Position numbers and translations under genes: made by a program | Notes under the pieces: model-generated | Told to the model about the DNA's origin: nothing | The model's input: the letters and a program-made list of their open reading frames with translations, nothing else | Databases searched by the model: none | Assembly (NCBI RefSeq): GCF_945859685.1 | Contig: NC_079148.1 | Location: 140,303,133-140,367,132, forward strand | Source of the DNA: Eupeodes corollae | Lineage: Eukaryota; Arthropoda; Insecta; Diptera; Syrphidae | Direction: 5' to 3' | DNA length: 64,000 nucleotides | Shown here: positions 24,254 to 33,236 of the stretch, piece after piece | Numbering within the stretch: the stretch's first letter is position 1 | How the letters are laid out: each line of letters begins with the position of its first letter

Positions 24254-25543
24254 AACGGTGATTTTTTAAGAGCTTGAGAACTTTAAAAAAAAAACGCATA
24301 AAATTTGCAAAATCTCATCGATTCTTCATTTGAAACGTTAGATTGGTCCATGACATTTACTTTTTGAAGATAATTTCATTTAAATGTTGACCGCGCCTGC
24401 GTCTTAGGTGGTCCATTCGGAAAGTCCAATTTTGCGTAACTTTTTCGAGCAGTTCGGCCGGAATAGCCCGAATTTCTTCGGAAATATTGTCTTCCAAAGC
24501 TATAGTTGCTGGCTTATTTGTGTAGACTTTTGACTTGACGTAGCTCCACCAAAAATAGTCTAAGGGCGTCAAATCGCATGATCTTGGTGGCCAACTTACC
24601 GGTCCATTCCTCGAGATGAATTGTTCTCCGAAGTTTTCCCTCAAAATGGCCATAGAATCGCGAGCTGTGTGGCATGTAGCGCCATCTTGTTGAAACCACA
24701 TGTCAACCAAGTTCAGTTCTTCCATTTTTGGCAACAAAAAGTTTGTTAGCGTTGAACGATAGCGATCGCCATTCACCGTAACGTTGCGTCCAACAGCTTC
24801 TTTGAAAAAATACGGTCCAATGATTCCACCAGCGTACAAACCACACCAAACAGTGCATTTTTCGGGATGCATGGGCAGTTCTTGAACGGCTTCTGGTTGC
24901 TCTTCACTCCAAATGCGGCAATTTTGTTATTTACGTAGCCATTCAACCAGAAATGAGCCTCATCGCTGAACAAAATTTGTCGATAAAAAAGCGGATTTTC
25001 TGCCAACTTTTCTAGGGCCCATTCACTGAAAATTCGACGTTGTGGCAGATCGTTCGGCTTCAGTTCTTGCACAAGCTGTATTTTATACGGTTTTACACCA
25101 AGATCTTTGCGTAAAATCTTCCATGTGGTCGAATAACACAAACCCAATTGCTGCGAACGGCCACGAATCGACATTTCACGGTCTTCAGCAACACTCTCAG
25201 AAACAGACGCAATATTCTCTTCTGTACGCATTCGTGTGGTTGGTTTAATGTCCAATAAAGTAAACTGAGTGCGAAACTTGGTCACAATCGCATTAATTGT
25301 TTGCTCACTTGGTCGATTATGTAGACCATAAATCGGACGTAAAGGGCGAAACACATTTCGAACCGAACACTGATTTTGGTAATAAAATTCAATGATTTGC
25401 AAGCGTTGCTCGTTAGTAAGTCTATTCATGATGAAATGTCAAAGCATACTCAGCATCTTTCTCTTTGACACCATGTCTGAAATCCCGCTTGATCTGTCAA
25501 ATACTAATGCATGAAAATCCTAACCTCAAAAAAATCACCCTTT
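24254..25543 (-). mobile_element. DD41D mariner, copy A (innermost level of a nest)
   Basis: An element of about 1.29 kb with TIRs AACGGTGATTTTTTAAGAGC (left) and AAGGGTGATTTTTTTGAGGT (right, read inwards), flanked by TA-rich target. The transposase is on the minus strand from ATG 25429. It has an N-terminal helix-turn-helix region (RLTNEQRLQIIEFYYQ), then ILFSDEAHFWLNG, WFQQDGATCH and DLTPLDYF. The spacing between the second and third Asp is 41 residues, the signature reported for the rosa lineage of mariners described from tephritid flies. It lies inside the LINE at 23978-25826. Confidence 0.9.
24357..25429 (-). pseudogene. DD41D mariner transposase, one frameshift
   Basis: Two overlapping frames (25429-24773 and 24872-24357) together cover a full-length transposase of about 355 residues. 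The first holds the HTH region and the first catalytic Asp (SDEAHFW). The second holds VTVNGDRYRS, the second Asp in QQDGATCH and the third in LTPLDYF, then runs to the natural stop with NEIIFKK. Comparison with the copy at 56403-57667 places a 1-nt deletion just after the WLNGYVN codons (about 24935-24920). Otherwise all three acidic residues are present, so this is the better preserved copy. The enzyme would cut and paste the element at TA targets; as it stands it cannot be made full length. Confidence 0.88.
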
Positions 25544-25925
25544 ATATATATAGACTATAGATTTTATAATACGAACAAGAAAAGGTAACGACTGCATTGC
25601 AGGCCAAGCAATGCAGTGGAAACCGCTCACACAAAAAGGAAGCAGAGCTGGACGACCGAGAATCACATGGCGCAGGACAGTCGAGACGGAATCAGCGACA
25701 CTAGGCAAAAGGTGGACTGAGCTGATACACATCTCCGGAAACCGTACAAAATGGCACGCATACGTCCCTTAACCCCTTTAAGGGGTTCCCACCGTACTTA
25801 ACAGGTTGATTACCTAAGTAAGTAAGTGTCAAAACTGTCACAAATTGAAATAGCGTTGCCAACTTAAATTTCCATAGTTCTAAAAAATATCAATTATAAA
25901 CAAATACAGTTAAATGAATTTTGTA

Positions 25926-26110
25926 TCTATATACATACACATTAATGAATTGCTAATCGTTAGTCTCACTAAAACTCGAGAACGGCTGAACGGATTTATC
26001 TTATCTTAGTTTTGAAATGTTCTAGGAGGTATAGGGTAGCTTTAAAAGGCGAGAAAAAGTCGAATAATTCCCGGAATAAACCCTAAAAACAGCCCTTTTC
26101 TATTTTCCAT
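25926..26110 (+). other. Helitron 5' terminal region
   Basis: The terminal TC dinucleotide, TATA-type simple sequence and the conserved CTAAAACTCGAGAACGGCTG block are recognisable as the left terminal sequence bound by Helitron transposase. The inserted phrase CGGAATAAACCCTAAAAACA also fits left-end regions of insect Helitrons. It marks the left boundary independently of the 3' hairpin. Confidence 0.82.
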
Positions 26111-26620
26111 ACAAACGTTTTCTAGAGTCAAATTAAACTTTGTTGCTATTTAATAAAGTTCGTATTAAATTTTAATCACTCAATATTGTCTAAGCAATTA
26201 AGGTGTGTTCCTAACGTCAAAGAGTCAATTTGCAAATTTATTACCGCTGCATAAAGTTCAAATTCAATCTGATTTTTAATTAATTTGTCGGCTTCGCGAA
26301 ACTTGATTTTAGCTAACTTTAGTTTGAACTGTATCAGATTATTTTTTTTAAGTTTGATAAATCTTAAGTTTTGTCACAAATTAAGTTTCTGAACACAACC
26401 ACAATATTTGACATTAGATTTGACAACCAACTAATATGTCAATCATTCTGTCACACTTTAGAACACGGAGATTTATGGCTTATAGGTAAACTGCAAAAAC
26501 ATAAATCAGAACACGGGAAAAAGTATTACGATTGACGATATTGTGTTACGATCATGGTTACGATATTCTTTGAGTGCATCCTTTTTCTTTGTGAGTGACG
26601 ATTGCCGATACGTGCGCGAG
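26111..26620. other. Helitron interior, no gene seen
   Basis: AT-rich DNA with no Rep domain traces. Just before the array it becomes GC-richer with alternating GC (GTGCGCGAGAACGCGCG at about 26613-26628). Confidence 0.5.
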
Positions 26621-27229
26621 AACGCGCGAAAAGTTGTCATATTAACAATCGTCGATAGTCAACCTGAAATTTGGCCAAGTTGTCGCATTGACTACCAAAA
26701 TAGTCAATATGACAACCTTTTTTTTTAAATTGACTACTGGATAGTCAATAGAACAATTTTCGATTGTCAATGTTGGGTAGTCAAGAGTAGTCAATAGAAC
26801 AACTGCGCTACTCAAAATTGACTATCGGCGATTGTTATATTGATTACCCAGTAATTAAATTATATTTCGGTTTTCAACAAAAATTGTTATATTGACTACC
26901 GCAGTTGTCCTATTGACTACCGCAGTTGTCACATTGACTACAGCAGTTGTCATATTGACTACCGAAATTGACTATCGAGAATTGTTATATTGACTACCAC
27001 AGTTGTCATATTGACTACCGCAGTTGTCACATTGACTACCGCAGTTGTCTTATTGACTACAGCAGTTGTCACATTGACTACCGAAATTGACTATCGAGAA
27101 TTGTTATATTGACTACCACAGTTGTCATATTTATTTATTTATTTATTTATTTATTCATCAAGCAGAGCAATAATGTCTCTTATAGACTACTAAAAGTACT
27201 TAACAATCAACAAATAACATACCTACAGA

Positions 27230-30070
27230 TTATCCACCAGTGTTCATAAATGATAATAGTTGTTTTTTAAAGCTATCTCTGCTTAAATACATATTAAAAT
27301 CAAGTACACAACATACCGAGTTTGCCTGTCTTAAACAACGAGTTATGGGTTCATTATTTCCATAATTAACCCTATGAAAAGGGACATAAAAGAATATATT
27401 GTGCCGCAATTCATGGCAAGGTGCATGCAAATTAATTAATGATAGCAAATCGGGGCAATTAATTTTGTAATTGATAACATCCCTTACGAACATTACATCA
27501 AAATATTTCCTTCGTGATTCCAAAGTTTGGATGCCTAGTAACAAGCACCTTGAGCTATAAGAAGGCAAATCGACATTCCAACGTAAGATCTTAATAGCTA
27601 CCCTAGTAAATCTTTTCTGGATTCTTTCAATTCTTGTGGAATGAACTGCATAAATTGGGTTCCATATGGTACAACAATATTCTAATATTGATCTAACATA
27701 ACTAAAATAGAGTGACCTAAAAGTAAAAGGGTCAGAGAAGTCCTTAGAATTTCTAGAAATAAACCCAAGCATTGAGCTGGCTTTGGCAACTACGTAGTCA
27801 ATATGGCTAATAAACGTACATTTTCGATCAAAGATTACACCCAGATCCTTTTTTTCGTCTACTCTAGATAAAGAGATTCCTTCAATATTGTAAGGATAGA
27901 TGATTGGTGAAAAACTTCTGCAAAATGTCATACTCTGACATTTAGAAACATTAAGATGTAGATCATTTATAACACACCAAGCGTTCAGCTTGGACAAATC
28001 ATTCTGCAGATGTATGCAGTCAGATATAGTTCGAATACTTAAAAATAGTTTCAGATCGTCGGCATACATCAGACAAAAACAATTTTTTAAAAGTGATGGG
28101 ATATCATTAATAAAGATTAAGAATAGGATTGGCCCCAAATGACTTCCTTGTGGAACGCCAGAAGTAGCTTCCACTGGATCCGAAAGTATATTATTGATCC
28201 GAACATATTGAACTCTACCTACTAAATACGATTCAAACCATCTTAGTAAATTAGAGTGAAAACCTAAATTTTTGAGTTTGGAAACTAAAAGCGAATGATT
28301 GACTTTATCAAAAGCTTTAGAGAAGTCGGTATACACCACGTCACATTGAAGACCCTTTTCAAGAATGCCTAAGACATAATTGCTGAAAATAGTTAAGTTT
28401 GTTGTAGTAGATCTTCCACTAATGAAACCATGTTGCAGAGGAGATATTACTTCTTTAAGAATGAAAACTAGCTTATTATAAATAATTTTTTCAAAAAGTT
28501 TGGGAATGACAGATATTTTGCAAATGGGACGGTAGTTGGTGACTTCATTTCTCGAGCCAGACTTGAAAATAGGTGATATAAAAGAAATTTTCCATTCACT
28601 CAAGAATTCACCTTCTCGAAGAGAGCGATTGAAAATAATTTGAAGAGGGATTGCCAATACAGATGCACATTTTTTTAAAACGACGGGAGCGATACCGTCA
28701 AATCCAGGTTGCTTATCTTCGTTTAATTTTATCAATTCTTCCTCAACTTCACTTGTGCGTACCTGTAGGTCACCAATGTTTATTATTTCGTGTGAAATGT
28801 TGACATCAGGTGCATTCCCACTGTCAGGTGGCTTGAATACTGAACGAAAAAAATTGGCAAAGAGATTACAAATTCTTGAGGTATCACTTGACGTTTCACC
28901 TAAATAATGAATTGAATTTGGAATGCCGGTAGAACGTTTTTTATTATTAATAAACATCCAAAAACATTTGCTATTTTTTTTTAGTTTTGTTTCCATACTA
29001 AGAACGTATTGATTATAAAGGAACTTGTTAAGAAAGTCGAACTGCCTCTGTAACTGAAGATACCTATCATAAAGCAAGCAATTATTATTGGATTGACGAT
29101 ACAACTTAAAAGCTTTGTTTTTTCTGTTATTAATATTAATCAATTTTGTATTATACCAATATGGTTTAGATGATGATTGCCGGAGAGATTTAGGAGTATG
29201 CAAATCTATTGCCTCTTTAATTAAATAGTTAAATTTATCAAAAGCTGTAACTAATTTTAAGTTATTTAAAACAGGCACCCAGTCGATTCTACTAATAAAA
29301 TTAGAAATCTCATTAAAATTACATTTATTGAAATTGTATTGTTTGTTAACAACGGAAGTTTGTTTTAAATATTTATAAAATGTAAAGCTCATACAGAGCG
29401 CTAAATGATGTTCAGAATTTGGTACAGGCGGTGGCATGGGACTGTCGATACTCACACTAAATTCGTTATCTATAAAAACAAGATCAAGAAAGCGATTCAA
29501 TTTATTACGAAAATTATTTATCTGTTTGAGTCCAAGTTCAGCTAGAGTATCAACAACCACACTTTCACACTCACTAGTAACATTAAATGGAATTAAACAA
29601 TTTTCATCAGAATCTAACAGCCAGTTTATATTTGGTAAATTAAAATCACCTAGAATTATAATATGCTGATTTTCTTTAAGATTATTAATAATAAAAGAGC
29701 AATTGTCGATATGAGTTTTATACAATTCAAATGAACTTTTTGGTGGAATATAACTAATAATAACATAAACATCATGCATATTATCGGCGGTTACTCGTAC
29801 AATCAGCTGGTCTATGTCTAATGCAGAATTATTTTCGATAGTTGAAGATGGCAAATCCAAAAGCATACACAAGAGAGATGAACGAATGGCAAGCAATACC
29901 CCACCCCCCCTGTTCAACCCAGTTGTATGTTGACATCGATCTTTGCGAAAAACGTTAAACAGCTGGTTGTCAAACATTTCTGCATTGTAATGGTTCTCAG
30001 AGAGCCATGTTTCAGTGAGTGCAAAAATATCGAATTGTTGTGATGAGGATAAGAGAAGAATATTGTTCAT
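27230..30070 (-). CDS. LINE ORF2 protein (endonuclease + reverse transcriptase)
   Basis: 946 residues from the first Met of the frame. The true N-terminus must lie upstream, because the same frame is open at least to about 30210 and encodes FYHNVGGLRTK, the first conserved endonuclease block, without an ATG. APE endonuclease: LTETWL (catalytic Glu at residue 20), ILGDFN and a C-terminal SEHH block where most relatives have SDH. Reverse transcriptase: GFDGIAP, PIFKSGSRNEVTNYRPI, FSKAFDKVNHSLL, SGVPQGSHLGP and the active site YADDLKLF (YADD at residues 669-672, 28066-28055). No stop or frameshift interrupts it. The protein nicks target DNA and primes reverse transcription of the element RNA. 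It is probably translated by reinitiation or frameshifting after ORF1. Confidence 0.92.
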   Translation of the reverse strand: MNNILLLSSSQQFDIFALTETWLSENHYNAEMFDNQLFNVFRKDRCQHTTGLNRGGGVLLAIRSSLLCMLLDLPSSTIENNSALDIDQLIVRVTADNMHDVYVIISYIPPKSSFELYKTHIDNCSFIINNLKENQHIIILGDFNLPNINWLLDSDENCLIPFNVTSECESVVVDTLAELGLKQINNFRNKLNRFLDLVFIDNEFSVSIDSPMPPPVPNSEHHLALCMSFTFYKYLKQTSVVNKQYNFNKCNFNEISNFISRIDWVPVLNNLKLVTAFDKFNYLIKEAIDLHTPKSLRQSSSKPYWYNTKLININNRKNKAFKLYRQSNNNCLLYDRYLQLQRQFDFLNKFLYNQYVLSMETKLKKNSKCFWMFINNKKRSTGIPNSIHYLGETSSDTSRICNLFANFFRSVFKPPDSGNAPDVNISHEIINIGDLQVRTSEVEEELIKLNEDKQPGFDGIAPVVLKKCASVLAIPLQIIFNRSLREGEFLSEWKISFISPIFKSGSRNEVTNYRPICKISVIPKLFEKIIYNKLVFILKEVISPLQHGFISGRSTTTNLTIFSNYVLGILEKGLQCDVVYTDFSKAFDKVNHSLLVSKLKNLGFHSNLLRWFESYLVGRVQYVRINNILSDPVEATSGVPQGSHLGPILFLIFINDIPSLLKNCFCLMYADDLKLFLSIRTISDCIHLQNDLSKLNAWCVINDLHLNVSKCQSMTFCRSFSPIIYPYNIEGISLSRVDEKKDLGVIFDRKCTFISHIDYVVAKASSMLGFISRNSKDFSDPFTFRSLYFSYVRSILEYCCTIWNPIYAVHSTRIERIQKRFTRVAIKILRWNVDLPSYSSRCLLLGIQTLESRRKYFDVMFVRDVINYKINCPDLLSLINLHAPCHELRHNIFFYVPFHRVNYGNNEPITRCLRQANSVCCVLDFNMYLSRDSFKKQLLSFMNTGG

Positions 30071-30177
30071 TTTTGTTCTTAATCCACCAACGTTGTGGTA
30101 GAAAATTAAAAATTGAGAGGTGTCACTTTTAGGTGAAGGGAAGGAGAATTGATCGGCTGGAGGCGTGTTAGCAATAA

Positions 30178-31077
30178 TTATATTGTTGCGATTTTGTTTT
30201 GTCGATGTTCTTCGTTTTTTGGCGATGGAATGAACATTTTAACTCGCACATATTCAGGCCAGGCAGATGGGTTCATTACAGCATCGAGATTGTTTGCAGG
30301 AACACATAATTTAAAGTTTACAAAAGATAATTCACTTAGAACAGCATCTTTCTTTGTTAATTTAAAACATTTAAACTTATAAGAGGGGATATCAGTGTTC
30401 TTGGATATGTGATTTATAATTGATTCTGGGTCTGTATTACTCACAAATCTGGAAATATGCAACCATTTGTTATCAGGCACAACATTTAGATCTGAGTTAA
30501 TGTTTGTTCCATAAACACTTGAGATGGGACGACGAGAACGATTTTTTTTGTTGACTTTGTTTACATTTAAGTCAGAGTTGTTGTTATTACTTAATAAGGA
30601 GGGATCATATTCAGAACCGGAGGAATGTATTTGATTCACAGTTTGAAGCTGGTTTTCAGTGGTATTTTGATTCGCGGCACCAGAGTATGATGCATCATTT
30701 GGTTCCAAGAGATCGTTTACAAGTACCTCCGCAGAGCTTTTAAGTAAATCATTGGTGTTTGATTTATTGAGTTCGAGGGGAACATTTACTGATTCACCAC
30801 CGATATGGGAGAGAATATCACGCATAGAACTAATTTCTCTTTTTAAATCACTGATACAATTTGAAAGATCCGTAAAGCGGTTTAAAAAGGTTGAGAAATT
30901 TAAATGAGAACAAGTGTTACATTGCCATGAAAGATTTTTTGATTTTGATAAAATATTTGATTCTTCCACGGTAATTCCAACACAATCCTTATGAAAATAT
31001 TGACCACAAATTGACCTGCAAACAACCATGTCAGATCTTTTAAGTTTGTCATTGCATTTAGAACAAGTTTTAGACAT
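30178..31077 (-). CDS. LINE ORF1 protein (PHD finger, coiled coil, RRM-like)
   Basis: 299 residues from the Met of MSKTCSKC. An upstream in-frame Met at 31143 exists, but the residues after it are hydrophobic and AT-driven, so I prefer 31077. Residues 5-56 form a C4HC3 PHD-type finger: C5, C8, C20, C24, H29, C32, C53, C56, with the characteristic Trp two residues before the last Cys pair. Residues of about 60-95 look like a short coiled coil (RFTDLSNCISDLKREIS). A polar Asn/Ser-rich linker follows, then a C-terminal RRM-like domain (WLHISRF..., ending WPEYVRVKMF) seen in insect LINE ORF1 proteins. Its likely role is RNA binding and RNP assembly. The stop at 30178 overlaps the open ORF2 frame. 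Confidence 0.85.
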   Translation of the reverse strand: MSKTCSKCNDKLKRSDMVVCRSICGQYFHKDCVGITVEESNILSKSKNLSWQCNTCSHLNFSTFLNRFTDLSNCISDLKREISSMRDILSHIGGESVNVPLELNKSNTNDLLKSSAEVLVNDLLEPNDASYSGAANQNTTENQLQTVNQIHSSGSEYDPSLLSNNNNSDLNVNKVNKKNRSRRPISSVYGTNINSDLNVVPDNKWLHISRFVSNTDPESIINHISKNTDIPSYKFKCFKLTKKDAVLSELSFVNFKLCVPANNLDAVMNPSAWPEYVRVKMFIPSPKNEEHRQNKIATI

Positions 31078-32529
31078 TTTGAGAAATAGAACTATGAACT
31101 TTAGAAGAAAAGAAACAAAAAAAAAACACCGTCGATAGAACAATGAACTTAGTCACAGCGTATACAGGCGACGACTGACTACCGCAGTTGTCATATTGAC
31201 TACCGAAATTGACTATCGAGAATTGTTATATTGACTACCACAGTTGTCATATTGACTACCGCAGTTGTCACATTGACTACCACAGTTGTCCAATTGACTA
31301 CCGCAGTTGTCACATTGACTACCGCAGTTGTCACATTGACTACCGCAGTTGTCTTATTGACTCCCGCAGTTGTCACATTGACTACCACAGTTGTCCTATT
31401 GACTACCGCAGTTGTCATATTGACTACCGAAATTGACTATCGAGAATTGTTATATTGACTACCACAGTTGTCATATTGACTACCGCAGTTGTCACATTGA
31501 CTACCACAGTTGTCCAATTGACTACCGCAGTTGTCACATTGACTACCGCAGTTGTCACATTGACTACCGCAGTTCTCTTATTGACTCCCGCAGTTGTCAC
31601 ATTGACTACCACAGTTGTCCTACTGACTACCGCTGTTGTCATATTAACTACCGAAATTGACTATCGAGAATTGTTATATTGACTACCACAGTTGTCATAT
31701 TGACTACCGCAATTGTCACATTGACTACCACAGTTGTCATATTGACTACCGCAGTTGTCATATTGACTACCGAAATTGACTATCGAGAATTGTTATATTG
31801 ACTACCACAGTTGTCATATTGACTACCGCAGTTGTCACATTGACTACCACAGTTGTCCAATTGACTACCGCAGTTGTCACATTGACTACCGCAGTTGTCA
31901 CATTGATTACCGCAGTTGTCACATTGACTACCGCAGTTGTCTTATTGACTACAGCAGTTGTCACATTGACTACCGAAGTTGACTATCGAGAATTGTTATA
32001 TTGACTACCGCAGTTCTCTTATTGACTACCGCAGTTGTCACATTGACTACCGAAATTGACTATCGAGAATTGTTATATTGACTACCACAGTTGTCATATT
32101 GACTACCGCAGTTGTCACATTGACTACCACAGTTGTCCTATTGACTACCGCAGTAGTCCTATTCACTACCGCAGTTGTCCTGTTGGCTACCTCAGTTGTC
32201 TTATTGACTACCACATTAGTCAATATGACAACCGTAGTTTCAATTTCCTTCAACTAAAGTTGTCATATTGACTACTAAAGTTGTCATATTGACTAGCAAA
32301 TTGGAAAAAAAAATTGGATTCCAAAATTGACAACCGAAAATTGTTCTATTGACTATCGCGGTTATCGGGTGAAAATTGACTACCAAAATAGTCAATAGGA
32401 TGACTTTTTTCGTTCTGTATAGTGTGCTTTTTTTTGTTGATATTTTGTGATATTGACACTTTACTGTTAAGTGAGCGAAAAATGTTCTCACTTCGATTAA
32501 TTACTTTACGATGCGGAGGAAAGGACGAC

Positions 32530-33081
32530 CTGACTTAGTTCATTTGGGATGAATGCACAATGGCCCATAAGAGGTCACTGGAAGCGATGGACAGAACATT
32601 AAAAAGATCTTCGTTTGGAAATAATAAAGTTGCAATGGACAACTCGACCGGATTCATCACATTACCCACAGATTTCTGTCACATCACTGATTATAAAGAG
32701 GAGATTATTCAGCGTGTTTTCCCAGATATAGCACAAAAGTTCAATAACCATAATTGGCTGGGTGAACGAGCAATATTGACAGTGAAAAATAAAGATGTCG
32801 AAGATCTCAATGCGACCATTCCGTATTTTCTTCCAGGTCAGGTGGTTTCCTTCAAATCAGTCGACACCGTTAAATTAACTGAAATTGACTGGATTATCAC
32901 CTCACAATTCGCAGTTAAAAGTAGGATTAGTTGTCATTATGCTGCGTAACATTATTCAACCTCGATTATGCAATGGAACAAGACTGGCCGTGAAAAAGCT
33001 GATGAATAACTCATGGTCAGTCGGAAAACCGTCTTCTTTGTTTATTTACGCACCACAAAACAAATTTAAACCTTATAAATA
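32530..33081 (+). pseudogene. Helitron helicase (Pif1-like) C-terminal remnant
   Basis: Readable blocks in order: WDECTMAHKRSLEAMDRTLK (32547-32608), where DEC is the Walker B motif; then LPTDFCHI, IIQRVFPDIAQKF, NNHNWLGERAILTVKN, IPYFLPGQVVSFKSVDTV; in a shifted frame PHNSQLKVG, IIMLRNI.QPRLCNGTRLA-type residues and VKKLMNN; then directly VGKPSSLFIYAPQNK. Between DRTLK and the LPTDFC part, and between KLMNN and VGKPSS, blocks normally present in the helicase are missing (two internal deletions), and a frameshift lies near 32900. In intact Helitrons this SF1 helicase follows an HUH nuclease in one large protein. Confidence 0.9.
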
Positions 33082-33236
33082 GCCTGTATTTCAGGAAAAC
33101 TCGGTTTTTTAAGTAAGCAACATGATGTGTCGAAAATAATAATAAAACTTCATGCATCACCAGAAAATGCTTTTTTATTCAATACGTTTTGTTTGTTTTG
33201 AAATTAATGCATACAGGTCTTTTATTTATCGATTGA

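Larger units (their letters stand above)
23978..25826 (+). mobile_element. LINE insertion with 9-bp TSD (middle level of a nest)
   Basis: It is bounded by the direct repeat TGTCAAAAC at 23969-23977 and 25827-25835. The 5' part reads EIVALKNNKAMGLDGTPAG (RT finger region), with KPGQPKASS and others in shifted frames. The 3' part after the nested mariner reads IAGQAMQWKPL, then GRPRITWRRTVE and a stop, the classic C-terminus of RTE-like LINE proteins. The 3' UTR contains a perfect hairpin AACCCCTT-T-AAGGGGTT (25771-25787) and ends in a TAAG repeat. Most of the RT is deleted. A related tail, also ending in TAAG-type repeats, is at 61680-61840. Confidence 0.8.
23480..25870 (-). mobile_element. 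mariner-like relic (outer level of a nest)
   Basis: On the minus strand, SPRSCDLTPFGYF can be read around 23610-23560, the block with the third catalytic acid of DD41D-type mariners, where Gly now occupies the Asp position. An AHFWLNGYV block is readable around 23805-23780. The right-hand flank resumes at 25836 after the nested LINE and ends in GTTGCCAACTTAAA near 25870, a flank shared with the relic at 12320-12650. Very decayed. Confidence 0.6.
27131..31175 (-). mobile_element. CR1/Jockey-type LINE, nearly intact, inserted in the satellite
   Basis: A 4.05-kb non-LTR retrotransposon with both ORFs open (ORF1 31077-30178, ORF2 from at least 30070 to 27230). The 3' end is an AAAT repeat (27131-27155 on the plus strand, TTTA)n, after a short 3' UTR of about 75 nt. 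The 5' UTR is only about 100 nt. Both flanks are units of the same 21-bp array, so it integrated into the satellite after the array formed; a TSD cannot be distinguished from the array. Domain order is a PHD finger and RRM-like domain in ORF1, then APE endonuclease and RT in ORF2. It is the youngest-looking element of the window. Confidence 0.92.
26624..32416. repeat. Minisatellite tract based on a 21-bp unit
   Basis: The core arrays are 26880-27130 and 31176-32235. The unit is ATTGACTACCGCAGTTGTCA plus C, 21 bp, an imperfect palindrome with TGAC..GTCA ends. A 35-bp variant unit containing CCGAAATTGACTATCGAGAA recurs at 26972, 27091, 31213, 31437, 31661, 31780, 31983 and 32060. Diverged TTGACTA/TTGTCA units extend out to 26624 and 32416. 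The tract is interrupted by the LINE at 27131-31175. Because 21 is a multiple of three and the unit lacks stops in several frames, long open frames appear on both strands; they are not genes. Confidence 0.93.

Noticed and set aside
25042..25248. Plus-strand ORF inside the DD41D mariner (and its counterpart at 56655-56870)
   Set aside because: Antisense shadow of the transposase gene; similar in both copies only because the elements are related.
29436..29669. 77-codon plus-strand ORF and the one at 30149-30382
   Set aside because: They are antisense shadows of the LINE ORF2 and ORF1 coding regions.
26880..32235. CRISPR-like regular repeat array
   Set aside because: There are no unique spacers between repeats; units are head-to-tail 21-mers in eukaryotic DNA.
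31200..32271. Ten or so open frames of 65-75 codons on both strands with CHIDYRS or TTAVVN repeats
   Set aside because: They are produced by the 21-bp satellite, whose length is a multiple of three and whose unit has no stop in several frames; no start context or domain supports translation.
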